The notes beneath the pieces were generated by a model. The model did not search any database, was not told where the DNA came from, and saw only the letters and a list, made by a program, of their open reading frames with translations. From assembly GCA_947476195.1 (NCBI GenBank), contig CANJPT010000006.1, positions 16,019-80,018 of the forward strand: a DNA stretch of 64,000 nt, in the 5' to 3' direction. This document shows, piece by piece, positions 44,325 through 52,512 of this stretch. The translations under genes were made by a program, and so were the position numbers. How positions within the stretch are numbered: the first letter of the stretch is position 1; every line of letters starts with the position of its first letter. The DNA comes from Lewinellaceae bacterium. Its GTDB lineage: Bacteria > Bacteroidota > Bacteroidia > Chitinophagales > Saprospiraceae.

Positions 44325-45638
44325 CTACTTTGCGGTCCGCAAAAATGCTTCCATGGCCCGGTGTAAGTCCATAGCCATTGCTTCATTAGGTTGGTATTTT
44401 AAGGTGTTGGCATGCAGGCTAAAAATGCGACGGATCTCTATTTCCTGTACTTGAGTGCGTAAGGAAATTTTTTGAAAAAAGTCATCGTCCGTGCGTGGAA
44501 GGCCCGTTTCAGCATCAAGGAGCACCACTAATCCGTATCGTTCGCGCAAATGTGCCAGAAAGTGCCGCATTCCCTGTTTAGAAAGCCCGGAATAGTTTTT
44601 TTCCTGGAAATGTAGGTTGGCAATGGTGCTGATGAATTCGTAAGAGGAGTTTTCGTTTTTGGGTAAAACCGGAATAATTCGCTGCCGTCGTTTGGCACGA
44701 AATACAAGCCAGATGATTGCCAATGCTGTAATTATGTACCAGGCCCATGCCAATGCAGGCTGCTCTAATATAAAAGTCAGCAGATGCTGTTTGGCCGGGG
44801 ATCGGTTAGAAAGGCCATTGTTTCGACGGCCAACTTCTTCCGGTACCCGGCTAACGGCATCCCAATAAATATTACCTTCAGAAAGTTGGGAAAACACACC
44901 TGCCACATAAGTGTGCGTGTCATGACGCAAAAGGCTGAAATTAGAAAATGCAATCGGATTGGTGTGCAGCAAGAAGCGGCCTTTTCCGAGTGGAAATTCG
45001 GCAAAATTTATATAATTTTTGTTGAGATAGCCCAGTGGATGTTGTTTCAATGAATCACAAAAATAGTAGGATCCGATGTAGTTCCAAGGGTAATTTTCAG
45101 GTATATTCTGCCTTGCAAAAAAGAAGGTCGTACTGCTATCGGGGAGGATAGGGGTGCGAAGTGAAAAACGGCCCAGGCTATCTTCAACCATTCCATAATC
45201 GTTCCAGTTTGCTTCTGCGCATTCGTCAAAATAAACGAATGTCATTAAATCAAAAGGGATGGTTTTACTTGAAATAAATGCTGTATTGCCCGCCGCTACA
45301 AAATCTAAAAGCCGTTTTGTGCCTGCCGAATCCAGGTACATTGCTTCCCCGATAAAAACATAATTGTGTCCAATGGAATTACGGTCCACGGGGAGTTCTT
45401 TTGCAATGTTTTTTCGAAGTTCAACGAACTTTTCACCTTCAAAATAGTGCGCCAGTAAATTGTGTGCGATCAAGGAGCCGTAAGGCTGGTCATTTTTTTC
45501 ATCGTATCCCTTTTTTTCCCAGCTAGACTCCTCCCAATCAAATTTTGGCTTATTTGCCTCGAATGCGTAATAAAACATCGCTCCAACAAGGGCAATGGCA
45601 ACGAGCGCGAGTAGGATTGGGGTACTGCTCTTTTGCAT
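44325..45638 (-). CDS. DUF4350 domain membrane protein
   Basis: 437 aa. An N-terminal membrane helix (PILLALVAIALVGAMFYYAF) is followed by a DUF4350-type domain (YGSLIAHNLLAHYF, RNSIGHNYVFIGEAMYLDSAGTKRLLDFVAAGNTAFIS, FPLGKGRFLLHTNPIAFSNF). A second helix (ALAWAWYIITALAIIWLVFRAKRRQ, about 295-318) and a cytoplasmic helical tail end the protein. DUF4350 proteins often sit in MoxR-AAA ATPase clusters; here the MoxR gene lies some 15 kb away. It is third in a minus-strand cluster after a flippase-like gene and thiL, 26 nt behind thiL. Confidence 0.82.
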   Translation of the reverse strand: MQKSSTPILLALVAIALVGAMFYYAFEANKPKFDWEESSWEKKGYDEKNDQPYGSLIAHNLLAHYFEGEKFVELRKNIAKELPVDRNSIGHNYVFIGEAMYLDSAGTKRLLDFVAAGNTAFISSKTIPFDLMTFVYFDECAEANWNDYGMVEDSLGRFSLRTPILPDSSTTFFFARQNIPENYPWNYIGSYYFCDSLKQHPLGYLNKNYINFAEFPLGKGRFLLHTNPIAFSNFSLLRHDTHTYVAGVFSQLSEGNIYWDAVSRVPEEVGRRNNGLSNRSPAKQHLLTFILEQPALAWAWYIITALAIIWLVFRAKRRQRIIPVLPKNENSSYEFISTIANLHFQEKNYSGLSKQGMRHFLAHLRERYGLVVLLDAETGLPRTDDDFFQKISLRTQVQEIEIRRIFSLHANTLKYQPNEAMAMDLHRAMEAFLRTAK

Positions 45639-45664
45639 TGAAAAATCTGGATATTGGAAATTAA

Positions 45665-46687
45665 TTAAAAATGGACCCAGCCCTGCGCTTTTAAATCATG
45701 CAAATTTCCACCCATGGTATTTATTTTGATTCCATCTTTTGCTTCCAGGATCTCCCCTGCGATGTAAATATCAGGTAGGTATTTTACCTTTTCTATGTCT
45801 TCAGGTCGGATGGTGAAAAGCAGTTCATAGTCTTCTCCGCCATTCAGGGCACAGGTGATCGGGTCAAGTTTAAATTTTAAAGCCAACAGTTGAGCTTCCT
45901 GGTTGATGGGCACTCCGCTTTCTTCGATAAGTGCTCCGACCATACTCTGCTTGCATAAATGAAAAACCTCTGAGGCCAGGCCATCAGAAATATCGATCAT
46001 AGAGGTTGGTTTTAGGCCAATTTTCCTGAATTCCTCGATCATATCGCGGCGTGCTTCGGGTTTTAGTTGGCGGCCTACTGCATAGGTCTGGTTTTCAAAA
46101 TCGGGCTGTAGTTCAGGGTTTTCCTGCCAGATATATTTTTCTCTTTCCAGGATCTGAAGGCCAAGGTATGCTCCGCCAAGCTCGCCTGTGATACAGATAA
46201 GATCACCTGGTTTTGCTCCGGATCGATAAACGAGTAATTCCTTTTCGCATTGACCAATAGCCGTAATACTGATCGTCATTCCCTTAGGCGAAGAGGTAGT
46301 ATCTCCACCAACCAGATCCACGTTGTATGCCTCACAAGCAGCGCGGATACCTTCGTATAATTCATCCAGGGCTTCCACTGAAAAACGGTTGGAAATGGCC
46401 AGTGAAACTACGATTTGTTTTGGCAGCGCATTCATGGCGTAAATGTCAGATAGATTTACCACCACGGCTTTGAAGCCCAAATGCTTGAGTGGAGTATACG
46501 ATAAGTCGAAGTGGATACCCTCCACAAGCATGTCGGTACTGATCACTGTACAGAGCGAGCCGTTATCAATGACCGCAGCATCATCGCCAATGCCTTTGAT
46601 ACTGGAGGCTTGTCGTAGGGGGAAATCACGCGTGAGGTGGTCGATCAGGCCGAATTCGCCCAATGTATTTACGTCTGTTCGTTGCAA
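45665..46687 (-). CDS. thiL: Thiamine-monophosphate kinase
   Basis: ATP-dependent phosphorylation of thiamine monophosphate to thiamine diphosphate. 340 aa, AIR-synthase-like fold. Motifs: FGLIDHLTRDF, SIKGIGDDAAVID, ISTDMLVEGIHFDLSY, KAVVVNLSDIYAMNA, LVGGDTTSSPKGMTISITAIG, TGELGGAYLGLQIL and MIDISDGLASEVFHL; NGGEDYELLFTI near the end. No other thiamine gene is in view. The flippase-like gene lies 81 nt upstream and the DUF4350 gene 26 nt downstream on the same strand. Confidence 0.96.
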   Translation of the reverse strand: MQRTDVNTLGEFGLIDHLTRDFPLRQASSIKGIGDDAAVIDNGSLCTVISTDMLVEGIHFDLSYTPLKHLGFKAVVVNLSDIYAMNALPKQIVVSLAISNRFSVEALDELYEGIRAACEAYNVDLVGGDTTSSPKGMTISITAIGQCEKELLVYRSGAKPGDLICITGELGGAYLGLQILEREKYIWQENPELQPDFENQTYAVGRQLKPEARRDMIEEFRKIGLKPTSMIDISDGLASEVFHLCKQSMVGALIEESGVPINQEAQLLALKFKLDPITCALNGGEDYELLFTIRPEDIEKVKYLPDIYIAGEILEAKDGIKINTMGGNLHDLKAQGWVHF

Positions 46688-46768
46688 GATATTTTATTAA
46701 ATTTGGAGATTAGAATCACTTAAATTGGAGCGCCTGTATGAATTGACCACAAGGACCACAGCATCGTA

Positions 46769-47812
46769 TTAATCCACTTGACCCACATTTATCCTGGGAA
46801 GTAACCACAAAGACAAAAATCCGCCCAGGAAGTTGTAAAAGATCTGCACTGCAAAAAAGGCAATGTTCGCATAAGAAAACCCGTCGCTGCCGCTAATGCC
46901 ATATAGCGCTAAGCCGGCAATACAAAGTGCGTGGAATGTTCCCATGCCACCTGGAGAAGGAATTACAAATCCTAAAGTTCCAAACACAAAAACCATGAGT
47001 GCTGCACTCATGCCTAAGTGTTCGGTCGGTGGGAATGCCAGGAGGTTGAACCAGCATTGAAGGTAAAACATAACCCAGATGCCAACAGAATATCCAATAA
47101 ACAAACCTGGATTTTTAAGCTTAAAAACACTCTTCAGGCCATCCAAAAATCCTTTTAGCAGGCTTCCTACTTTTTGTAAAAAGGGAATTTTGGCGAGCCT
47201 TCTTCGAAGAAGATATGCTAAAACAGTTCCTAAGGCCATAACTGCCAATAATGTTTGCACGATAGGATTTTGGAAAAGTCCACCACCAGAATTTTCTCCT
47301 TTTCGTTGTAAAATAAAGGCCCAAAGGGTGTCACCTTCAAACAAAAACGCGAGTCCAACCACTCCGCCAAGACACAGAAAATCCATGAGTCTGTCAATGC
47401 CCACAGTTCCCATCACCTTCTCCACCGGAAGTTTTTCATAACGGGCAAGCGAACCAGCGCGTACGACCTCGCCCATGCGTGGAAGGAAGAGGTTGGCAAA
47501 ATAGCCCAGTAAAATAGTCAGCAGCGAATTCGCGAAACCCACCCGGTAGCCCAAAGGCTCCAACAACATTTGCCAACGCCGGGCACGGAAGATATTACTC
47601 ACCGTAAAGGCTGCCAATACGGCTAATATCCACCATAGATTCACGGTGGAAAAGTCGTACAAAAGCTTGTCAACCAGGCTACATTGATCTGTAGGGGTGC
47701 CGTCTAAGTGACACTGTTCTTGAAATGCTTTGTTCTGGCTTCGGAATACCCAAGCCATGATGCTGATCCCGAGACCGAGAAAAAGGAAAAATTGAAGTAC
47801 TTTTTTTGCCAT
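46769..47812 (-). CDS. Lysylphosphatidylglycerol synthase transmembrane-region (UPF0104/AglD-like) protein
   Basis: 347 aa from the ATG at 47812 (MAKKVLQFFLFLGLGISIMAWVF). Eight or so transmembrane helices. Family motifs: NIFRARRWQMLLEPLGYRV, GYFANLFLPRMGEVVRAGSLARYEKLPVEKVMGTVGIDRLMDF and the end FVIPSPGGMGTFHALCIAGLALYG. The catalytic LPG synthase domain of MprF is absent, so it is the stand-alone membrane type, probably a lipid or lipid-linked sugar transporter. The frame is open 75 codons further upstream, but that stretch has no family features and a GACCTTTG -7-like box lies just before the chosen ATG. Confidence 0.9.
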   Translation of the reverse strand: MAKKVLQFFLFLGLGISIMAWVFRSQNKAFQEQCHLDGTPTDQCSLVDKLLYDFSTVNLWWILAVLAAFTVSNIFRARRWQMLLEPLGYRVGFANSLLTILLGYFANLFLPRMGEVVRAGSLARYEKLPVEKVMGTVGIDRLMDFLCLGGVVGLAFLFEGDTLWAFILQRKGENSGGGLFQNPIVQTLLAVMALGTVLAYLLRRRLAKIPFLQKVGSLLKGFLDGLKSVFKLKNPGLFIGYSVGIWVMFYLQCWFNLLAFPPTEHLGMSAALMVFVFGTLGFVIPSPGGMGTFHALCIAGLALYGISGSDGFSYANIAFFAVQIFYNFLGGFLSLWLLPRINVGQVD

Positions 47813-48158
47813 TGCAGGAGCAAAGGTCAAAAAACATCCGCGTTTTTCTATAAAAATCGAGTTGTCCTTACAATATTTCCTGGTGGCAGGACAACTTGTT
47901 CCGGGGCAAAAATAAATTTTAGTTGGAACCCAATTTTCGCATTCGATGACCACTGTTTTAAACTTAGGAATTGTCAGGGTAAAATACCCACAGCCGCCTT
48001 CCACATTGCTTGGGAGGTTGATTGGCTCCGAAATCAATGGAGAGAACAGATTGCCGATTTTTTATAAGTTGAAAGAAACGCATAGTATTTCTTGGGAATT
48101 TTAGAATTGCCAACCCCAATCCTATCACCTATTTCAAAAAGAGGGTTCTATTCAAAGG
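47813..48158. other. Intergenic region between two minus-strand genes
   Basis: An open stretch of 75 codons (47813-48037) runs into the flippase-like gene but has no recognisable motif apart from several Cys. GACCTTTG (minus strand, about 47821-47828) resembles a -7 box. The rest shows nothing recognisable. Confidence 0.35.
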
Positions 48159-49178
48159 CTATTTCCCGCTGTCCACATCTTTAATAAATGAAATAAGGCC
48201 AGGGAAATAATGCGCCTGATCATCCCACATGGACATGTGGCTACCCTCGGGACAGAGCAAAAAACGACCCTTTTGAACTTTTTCGGATACCATTTTCATG
48301 TGATTGGGATCCATGGTGTCATGGGTAGCGCCGATCACAAGCGTGGGCACTTTGAGGTCAGGTAATTTGGCCGTCACATCCCATTTTTCGAGTTTTCCTG
48401 ATACGCCGAACTCACTGGGTCCTTGCATGCTGACGTAAATGGTTTGGTTGATTTTAGTAAATGAGCGTTTCAGCGGCTCAGGCCATTGATCGAGTGGTAT
48501 GCGGCAGATATGTTGGTTGTAAAAATTTGCCATCAACAACTCCATGTAGTGAGGGTTGGCAAAATCTCCCTTTGATTCAAGGTCCTGAATTTCAGCCAAC
48601 ACTTTAGGCTCCATTTGTTTGGCAAGCACATCATCGGCGTATTTGCCATACGCCGGGCAGCTCATCATCATATTGGAAATGATAAGTCCCTTTAAATTTT
48701 GCTGATACTTCAGGGCATATTCTGCAGCCAAAATACCACCCCAGGAATGGCCAAGCAGAAAAAAATTGTCTTTATTTAGTCTCAAAGCCTGCCGTACCTG
48801 CTCTACCTCCTCTACAAACCTTGGCAAATTCCAAAGGCTTGTATCGTTGGGTTGGTCGGAGTAAGCGGAGCCCAGTTGGTCGTAGTAGTAAAACTCTATG
48901 CCTTGCTGAGGCAAAAAACTTTCCATACACTCCCAGTATTCGTGCGTGCAGGCAGGGCCGCCATGGAGGAGCAATACCTTGATCCTGGGGTTGTTGCCGA
49001 TGCGTTTGGTCCATACCTTGTACTTGCCACCATCGAGCGATATCAGTCTGATACCACCATTTTTTACGCCTGTTTCATCGTTAATAAGGTAATCGCAGGT
49101 AGGATTTGCAGGTTGATGATTACAGGAGAAAATTGCTATAAGAAGGACGAGCAGTAGTAGGTTTTTATATAAAGGCAT
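48159..49178 (-). CDS. Proline iminopeptidase-like alpha/beta hydrolase lipoprotein
   Basis: 339 aa. The lipoprotein signal MPLYKNLLLLVLLIAIFSC carries a lipobox IFSC. The mature domain is of the peptidase S33 type: LLLHGGPACTHEYWECM (oxyanion HGGP), FYYYDQLGSAYSDQP (DQxGxxxS), the nucleophile Ser in LLGHSWGGILA, Asp in GATHDTMDP and His in PEGSHMSMWD. It probably releases N-terminal proline or hydrolyses small amides in the periplasm. It is a stand-alone gene with 144 nt to its upstream neighbour on the same strand. Confidence 0.93.
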   Translation of the reverse strand: MPLYKNLLLLVLLIAIFSCNHQPANPTCDYLINDETGVKNGGIRLISLDGGKYKVWTKRIGNNPRIKVLLLHGGPACTHEYWECMESFLPQQGIEFYYYDQLGSAYSDQPNDTSLWNLPRFVEEVEQVRQALRLNKDNFFLLGHSWGGILAAEYALKYQQNLKGLIISNMMMSCPAYGKYADDVLAKQMEPKVLAEIQDLESKGDFANPHYMELLMANFYNQHICRIPLDQWPEPLKRSFTKINQTIYVSMQGPSEFGVSGKLEKWDVTAKLPDLKVPTLVIGATHDTMDPNHMKMVSEKVQKGRFLLCPEGSHMSMWDDQAHYFPGLISFIKDVDSGK

Positions 49179-49323
49179 GGTTGAATTGTACCCTGGAGGT
49201 TTGTACCCTTGTTGTTAATGTTATTAAGTTGTGGATTGGCGTTAAAGGTCTTTTTAAGCCTTCCACTTCTGCGAATTAAAAGGAGGTTTCCTGACACCAG
49301 TTATAGTTTAACAATCACTGCTA

Positions 49324-50205
49324 TCAAGCCCCCAAAACCGCCAAAGCCGCTCCAAGCATCACCTTGTTCACTCCCAGCGCTTCCTTAGCATACGTTTGCA
49401 AAAGAATCTGGCGATTCTGGCCTGCTAGCGCTTTTTGCACCCGCTCCTCATTTCCAACCAAAGTAAGCGACTCTTCCAAAGAGGGCAGGGCCGGCAAACT
49501 CGCGATTTGAGCCAGGTCATTGCCCGTCAGGATTTTACTATGCCGTATTCCCGGGGGTAAACCGTCAAAACCAATTCCGATACGGGTCACTTCCTGTACG
49601 ATCTCTTCCACCGCCGCCCCGCTGGCCCGGACGTAGTAAAACCGTCCCATTCGCCCCATCAGATCAATTTTGTCCGGGTCGATACGGCCCTTATCACTGA
49701 GAATAGATTCAGCTATATGCATCATTACGATCTTGCAAAAGATCAGATTTCCGGCACCGCCATCGTCGCCCAGAGGCAATATTTTATCCACCACACACTC
49801 CATTTGCACCGGACTTTCGGCCACCCGAAAGGGCTTGACCCGTTCGCTGGGCAAGGGGGTAAAACCTGCTTTTACAAATTCATCTACTTCAGGCCCGTAC
49901 TCGATGCTTGCCAGGGCCATTTGTCTGGAAATATTGTGCGAAACCACGTTGATTACTACCTCACCGGTATCTTCCACGTTTTTAAGGGTATCCTTCGTGG
50001 TGTTATTGGCTACCCGGCGGTTGGAAGAAAAGATCAGAATGGGCGGGTTGCTGCTAAACGCATTGAAAAAACTGTAAGGTGCCAGATTCGGAGTTCCATC
50101 AGTGCTGATGGTACTGGCAAAAGCGATAGGGCGTGGTGCTACTGCAGCTAAAATATATTGATGCAGATCTTTGGTGGCAATTTTTGTTGGGTCAATGCTT
50201 TGCAT
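49324..50205 (-). CDS. Flavin reductase (DIM6/NTAB-type) domain protein
   Basis: 293 aa. FMN-binding split-barrel: AAVAPRPIAFASTISTDGTPNLAPYSFFNAFSSNPPILIFSSN, then TGEVVINVVSHNISRQMALAS and ESPVQMECVVDKILPLG, NLIFCKIVMMHI. The last ~90 residues form a helical extension common in the Bacteroidota members. It reduces flavin or acts as a flavin-dependent oxidoreductase; the partner is unknown. The ATP-grasp gene upstream ends 14 nt before its start, so the two are probably co-transcribed. Confidence 0.9.
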   Translation of the reverse strand: MQSIDPTKIATKDLHQYILAAVAPRPIAFASTISTDGTPNLAPYSFFNAFSSNPPILIFSSNRRVANNTTKDTLKNVEDTGEVVINVVSHNISRQMALASIEYGPEVDEFVKAGFTPLPSERVKPFRVAESPVQMECVVDKILPLGDDGGAGNLIFCKIVMMHIAESILSDKGRIDPDKIDLMGRMGRFYYVRASGAAVEEIVQEVTRIGIGFDGLPPGIRHSKILTGNDLAQIASLPALPSLEESLTLVGNEERVQKALAGQNRQILLQTYAKEALGVNKVMLGAALAVLGA

Positions 50206-50219
50206 GGGATGGATTGTAT

Positions 50220-51434
50220 TTACAAATTTGGTTTGCTTTGAATAGGTGCACTAGCGTGGTAATCACGCTGTACTCGTTCTACATAGTCATTTAAAAGATC
50301 GATTACCCGGGCCCGCTTCGTAGACTGAACAATGAGGCCAACGTGGTATTCATGGTCGGTCATACGCCAGGCAATTTCGGGGTCCTTGAATTGACTCGTG
50401 TCTGGCCATTGCTGGCGCGTCAGGGAGACTATGATTCCGGTGTAGTCCTTGCGCACTTCGGGTAATTTGTATTTTTCACCTGCAGCCACAGCGGCTTCGA
50501 TTCTTGCCCATTCAAACCAGAGATTCAGGCCCGAAGAACATTCCACCATTTCAGCCAAGTGCGCACCTCCCACCCGACAGGAGGTTTCCAGAAAATAAAA
50601 CGCACCAGTTTCGTGATTTTTAATGAATTCCGTGTGACTGGCGCCGTATTGCATTCCAAAAGAGGACATTACATCGCTGGTCAATTTTTGTAGTTTTTTA
50701 TCATCGTCTGAACCAAACGGCACTACGGCACTACGGAAAATTCCACCGCCATGGGCAACATCAAAAGGAGTAGCCAGATAATGAGATACCCTTGAAAAAA
50801 CGACCTTTCCGCCTTCGGAAAGAGCGTCAACATGGTAAACATCACCTGGTTTAAATTGCTCCACAAGGTAGTTATGGCGGTTTGGGCCAAGGGTTTCGAG
50901 ATGCTCCCAAAGTTCATTGGCGGCATTTATTTTTTTCATGCCAGTAGCAGAGGCCTGTCCACGAGGCTTCACGATCCAGGGGGAAGCCACTGTTTGGGTA
51001 AACTGCTTAATATCTTCGTCATGAAAAAGATCTGAAAAGGCAGGCACGAGGATGCCGGCATCACGGGCTTCGATGCGCATGGCAAGCTTATCACGGAAGT
51101 GTCGGGCGGTAGTCTGGCCCATGCCCGGAATACGGAAATGCTCGCGGAGGTAAGCACCCTTTTCCACGTCAAAATCGTCGAGTGCAACAATTCGATCTAT
51201 CTTTTTTTTGCGCATAAGCCATGCCAGCCCTGCGGCAGTATCTTCCATGTTCCAGTTGTTTTCGGCATCTTCTTGCACATAAAAGATGTCGTCAAGCGCA
51301 TCAAATGCCCATGCTTTATCCTCGTGTTTTTTAGAGGTAACGAGGTAAACCGTTGCGCCGGTAGATTTCATTCCACGGAGAAAATCATTGCCTTTGAAAT
51401 AACTGGCGATGCATAGAAAGGAAAGTTTGCCCAT
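50220..51434 (-). CDS. ATP-grasp enzyme (carboxylate-amine ligase type)
   Basis: 404 aa from the ATG at 51434 (MGKLSFLCIASYFKGNDFLRG); the frame continues upstream but with no conserved sequence. Three parts: a pre-ATP-grasp domain (ATVYLVTSKKHED ... DRIVALDDFDVEKGAYLREHF), the ATP-binding lid (WIVKPRGQASATGMKKI, NYLVEQFKPGDVYHVDAL) and the metal-binding half (YGASHTEFIKN ... FYFLETSCRVGGAHLAEMVE). The final Mg2+ loop reads ETSCRVGG in place of the common E-x-N-x-R-x-G, with Ser in the Asn position. It couples ATP to amide or peptide bond formation; the substrate is unknown. It overlaps operonically with the flavin reductase gene. Confidence 0.85.
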   Translation of the reverse strand: MGKLSFLCIASYFKGNDFLRGMKSTGATVYLVTSKKHEDKAWAFDALDDIFYVQEDAENNWNMEDTAAGLAWLMRKKKIDRIVALDDFDVEKGAYLREHFRIPGMGQTTARHFRDKLAMRIEARDAGILVPAFSDLFHDEDIKQFTQTVASPWIVKPRGQASATGMKKINAANELWEHLETLGPNRHNYLVEQFKPGDVYHVDALSEGGKVVFSRVSHYLATPFDVAHGGGIFRSAVVPFGSDDDKKLQKLTSDVMSSFGMQYGASHTEFIKNHETGAFYFLETSCRVGGAHLAEMVECSSGLNLWFEWARIEAAVAAGEKYKLPEVRKDYTGIIVSLTRQQWPDTSQFKDPEIAWRMTDHEYHVGLIVQSTKRARVIDLLNDYVERVQRDYHASAPIQSKPNL

Positions 51435-51866
51435 TTGTAGGTTCCTTGTGTGTAGCGTTTTAATTTGTAGACTATTGGCTTTTTCAGCATTTGCCATGAA
51501 GTCTATGATTCCGTTGGACAAATGACTGAAAAAGTTTTCAATAAGTGAACCTGTTCTTTCATCGATCCGATGAGTCCGCTGGTATGGTTGGTATCGGAGG
51601 CAGAAAAAGGTTCCGTTTTTGACCCACGAAAAATAACATGTGATCCATATCGTTGAAGTGGTTCGGCGGTTTTTTGGCAGAATTACCAAAGAAGGAGCTT
51701 GGAAAATTGTTGGATCGTCAAGGGCTTGATACAGTAGACTAAAATTGGGTATGTATTAAGAATGTATGTTTCAAAAGTGTAGGTCAGGCAACGATACTTT
51801 TAATCGTATACCCTCGGCTTAATATTTAATTTTGGCCTGAAAAAAACAAAAATTACATCTAAACTT
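51435..51866. other. Divergent intergenic region with a -7 box TAATTTTG
   Basis: The rightward gene has an exact -7 box at 51827-51834, 33 nt before its ATG, but no TTG at 19-20 bp. For the leftward ATP-grasp gene no good box was found; its frame stays open to 51689 without a recognisable product. Nothing else was recognised. Confidence 0.4.
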
Positions 51867-52445
51867 ATGAAATACCAGTTACTTCAAGCACTGCTAGTAC
51901 TCTTAATATTCGCTCCCGAGGCCTCTAAGGCCCAGCGCCTGGCGCAATTGATGAGTGCCCAAGAATACAACCAAATTAAATCAGGTCCTGAAAAAAGCCA
52001 GCAAATCAGGGATCTGGAGCATAGAAGCTGGTTTCATAAGGATGCCTTTATAGATCAGAAAGGGAATGCCCTGGAGGCAGAAAAAGTCGATCTGTCTCCT
52101 TTTGTGGATAATCTTGGAGAAACAACTTTTTTGGTCACAGATATTACTCCAGAATTTCCAGGTGGCGCAATCGCCTTAAAAGATTACTTGCAAAATTTAT
52201 TGGGAGATTTGCTTGCCAGATCTACGGATGAGGTACAGAATACCTTGTTTATTAAGTTCACGGTGCTAAAAGACGGTAAAATTGAAGCAGTTGAACCAGC
52301 CAATCCTTTCCCGGATTGGATACCAATATCGGTTACCCAAAGATGCATGGCTGCCCTTCGCGACATGCCTGCCTGGACTCCTGGTATTTTTAAAGAAGAT
52401 CCGGTGCGGGTTAAACTATTAATGACACTGAGTCTGCGTAAATAA
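51867..52445 (+). CDS. Secreted protein with a TonB C-terminal-like domain
   Basis: 192 aa with a signal peptide (YQLLQALLVLLIFAPEASKAQ). The last ~100 residues resemble the TonB C-terminal domain of Bacteroidota: TPEFPGGAIALKDYLQNLLG, IKFTVLKDGKIEAVEPANPFP and MAALRDMPAWTPGIFKEDPVRVKLLMTLSLR. There is no membrane anchor and no Pro-rich stalk, so it is not a standard energy transducer. Such secreted TonB_C-like proteins are common in this phylum and their role is unknown. It lies 68 nt before glgP, but glgP has its own -7 box. Confidence 0.75.
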   Translation: MKYQLLQALLVLLIFAPEASKAQRLAQLMSAQEYNQIKSGPEKSQQIRDLEHRSWFHKDAFIDQKGNALEAEKVDLSPFVDNLGETTFLVTDITPEFPGGAIALKDYLQNLLGDLLARSTDEVQNTLFIKFTVLKDGKIEAVEPANPFPDWIPISVTQRCMAALRDMPAWTPGIFKEDPVRVKLLMTLSLRK

Positions 52446-52479
52446 CGTTTTGAGGTTGTGTAAAAGGCACACTAAGCCC

Positions 52480-52487
52480 TACCTTTG
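52480..52487 (+). promoter_or_regulatory. glgP -7 box TACCTTTG
   Basis: Exact TAnnTTTG match 25 nt before the ATG at 52513. A TTG lies 21 nt upstream of it (52456-52458). Confidence 0.55.
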
Positions 52488-52512
52488 CTGATTGAATTTC
52501 CAAATCAACCAA

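Noticed and set aside
47813..48037. N-terminal extension of the flippase-like protein or a Cys-containing small protein
   Set aside because: No motif, no signal and no start support; a -7-like box lies just before the chosen ATG.
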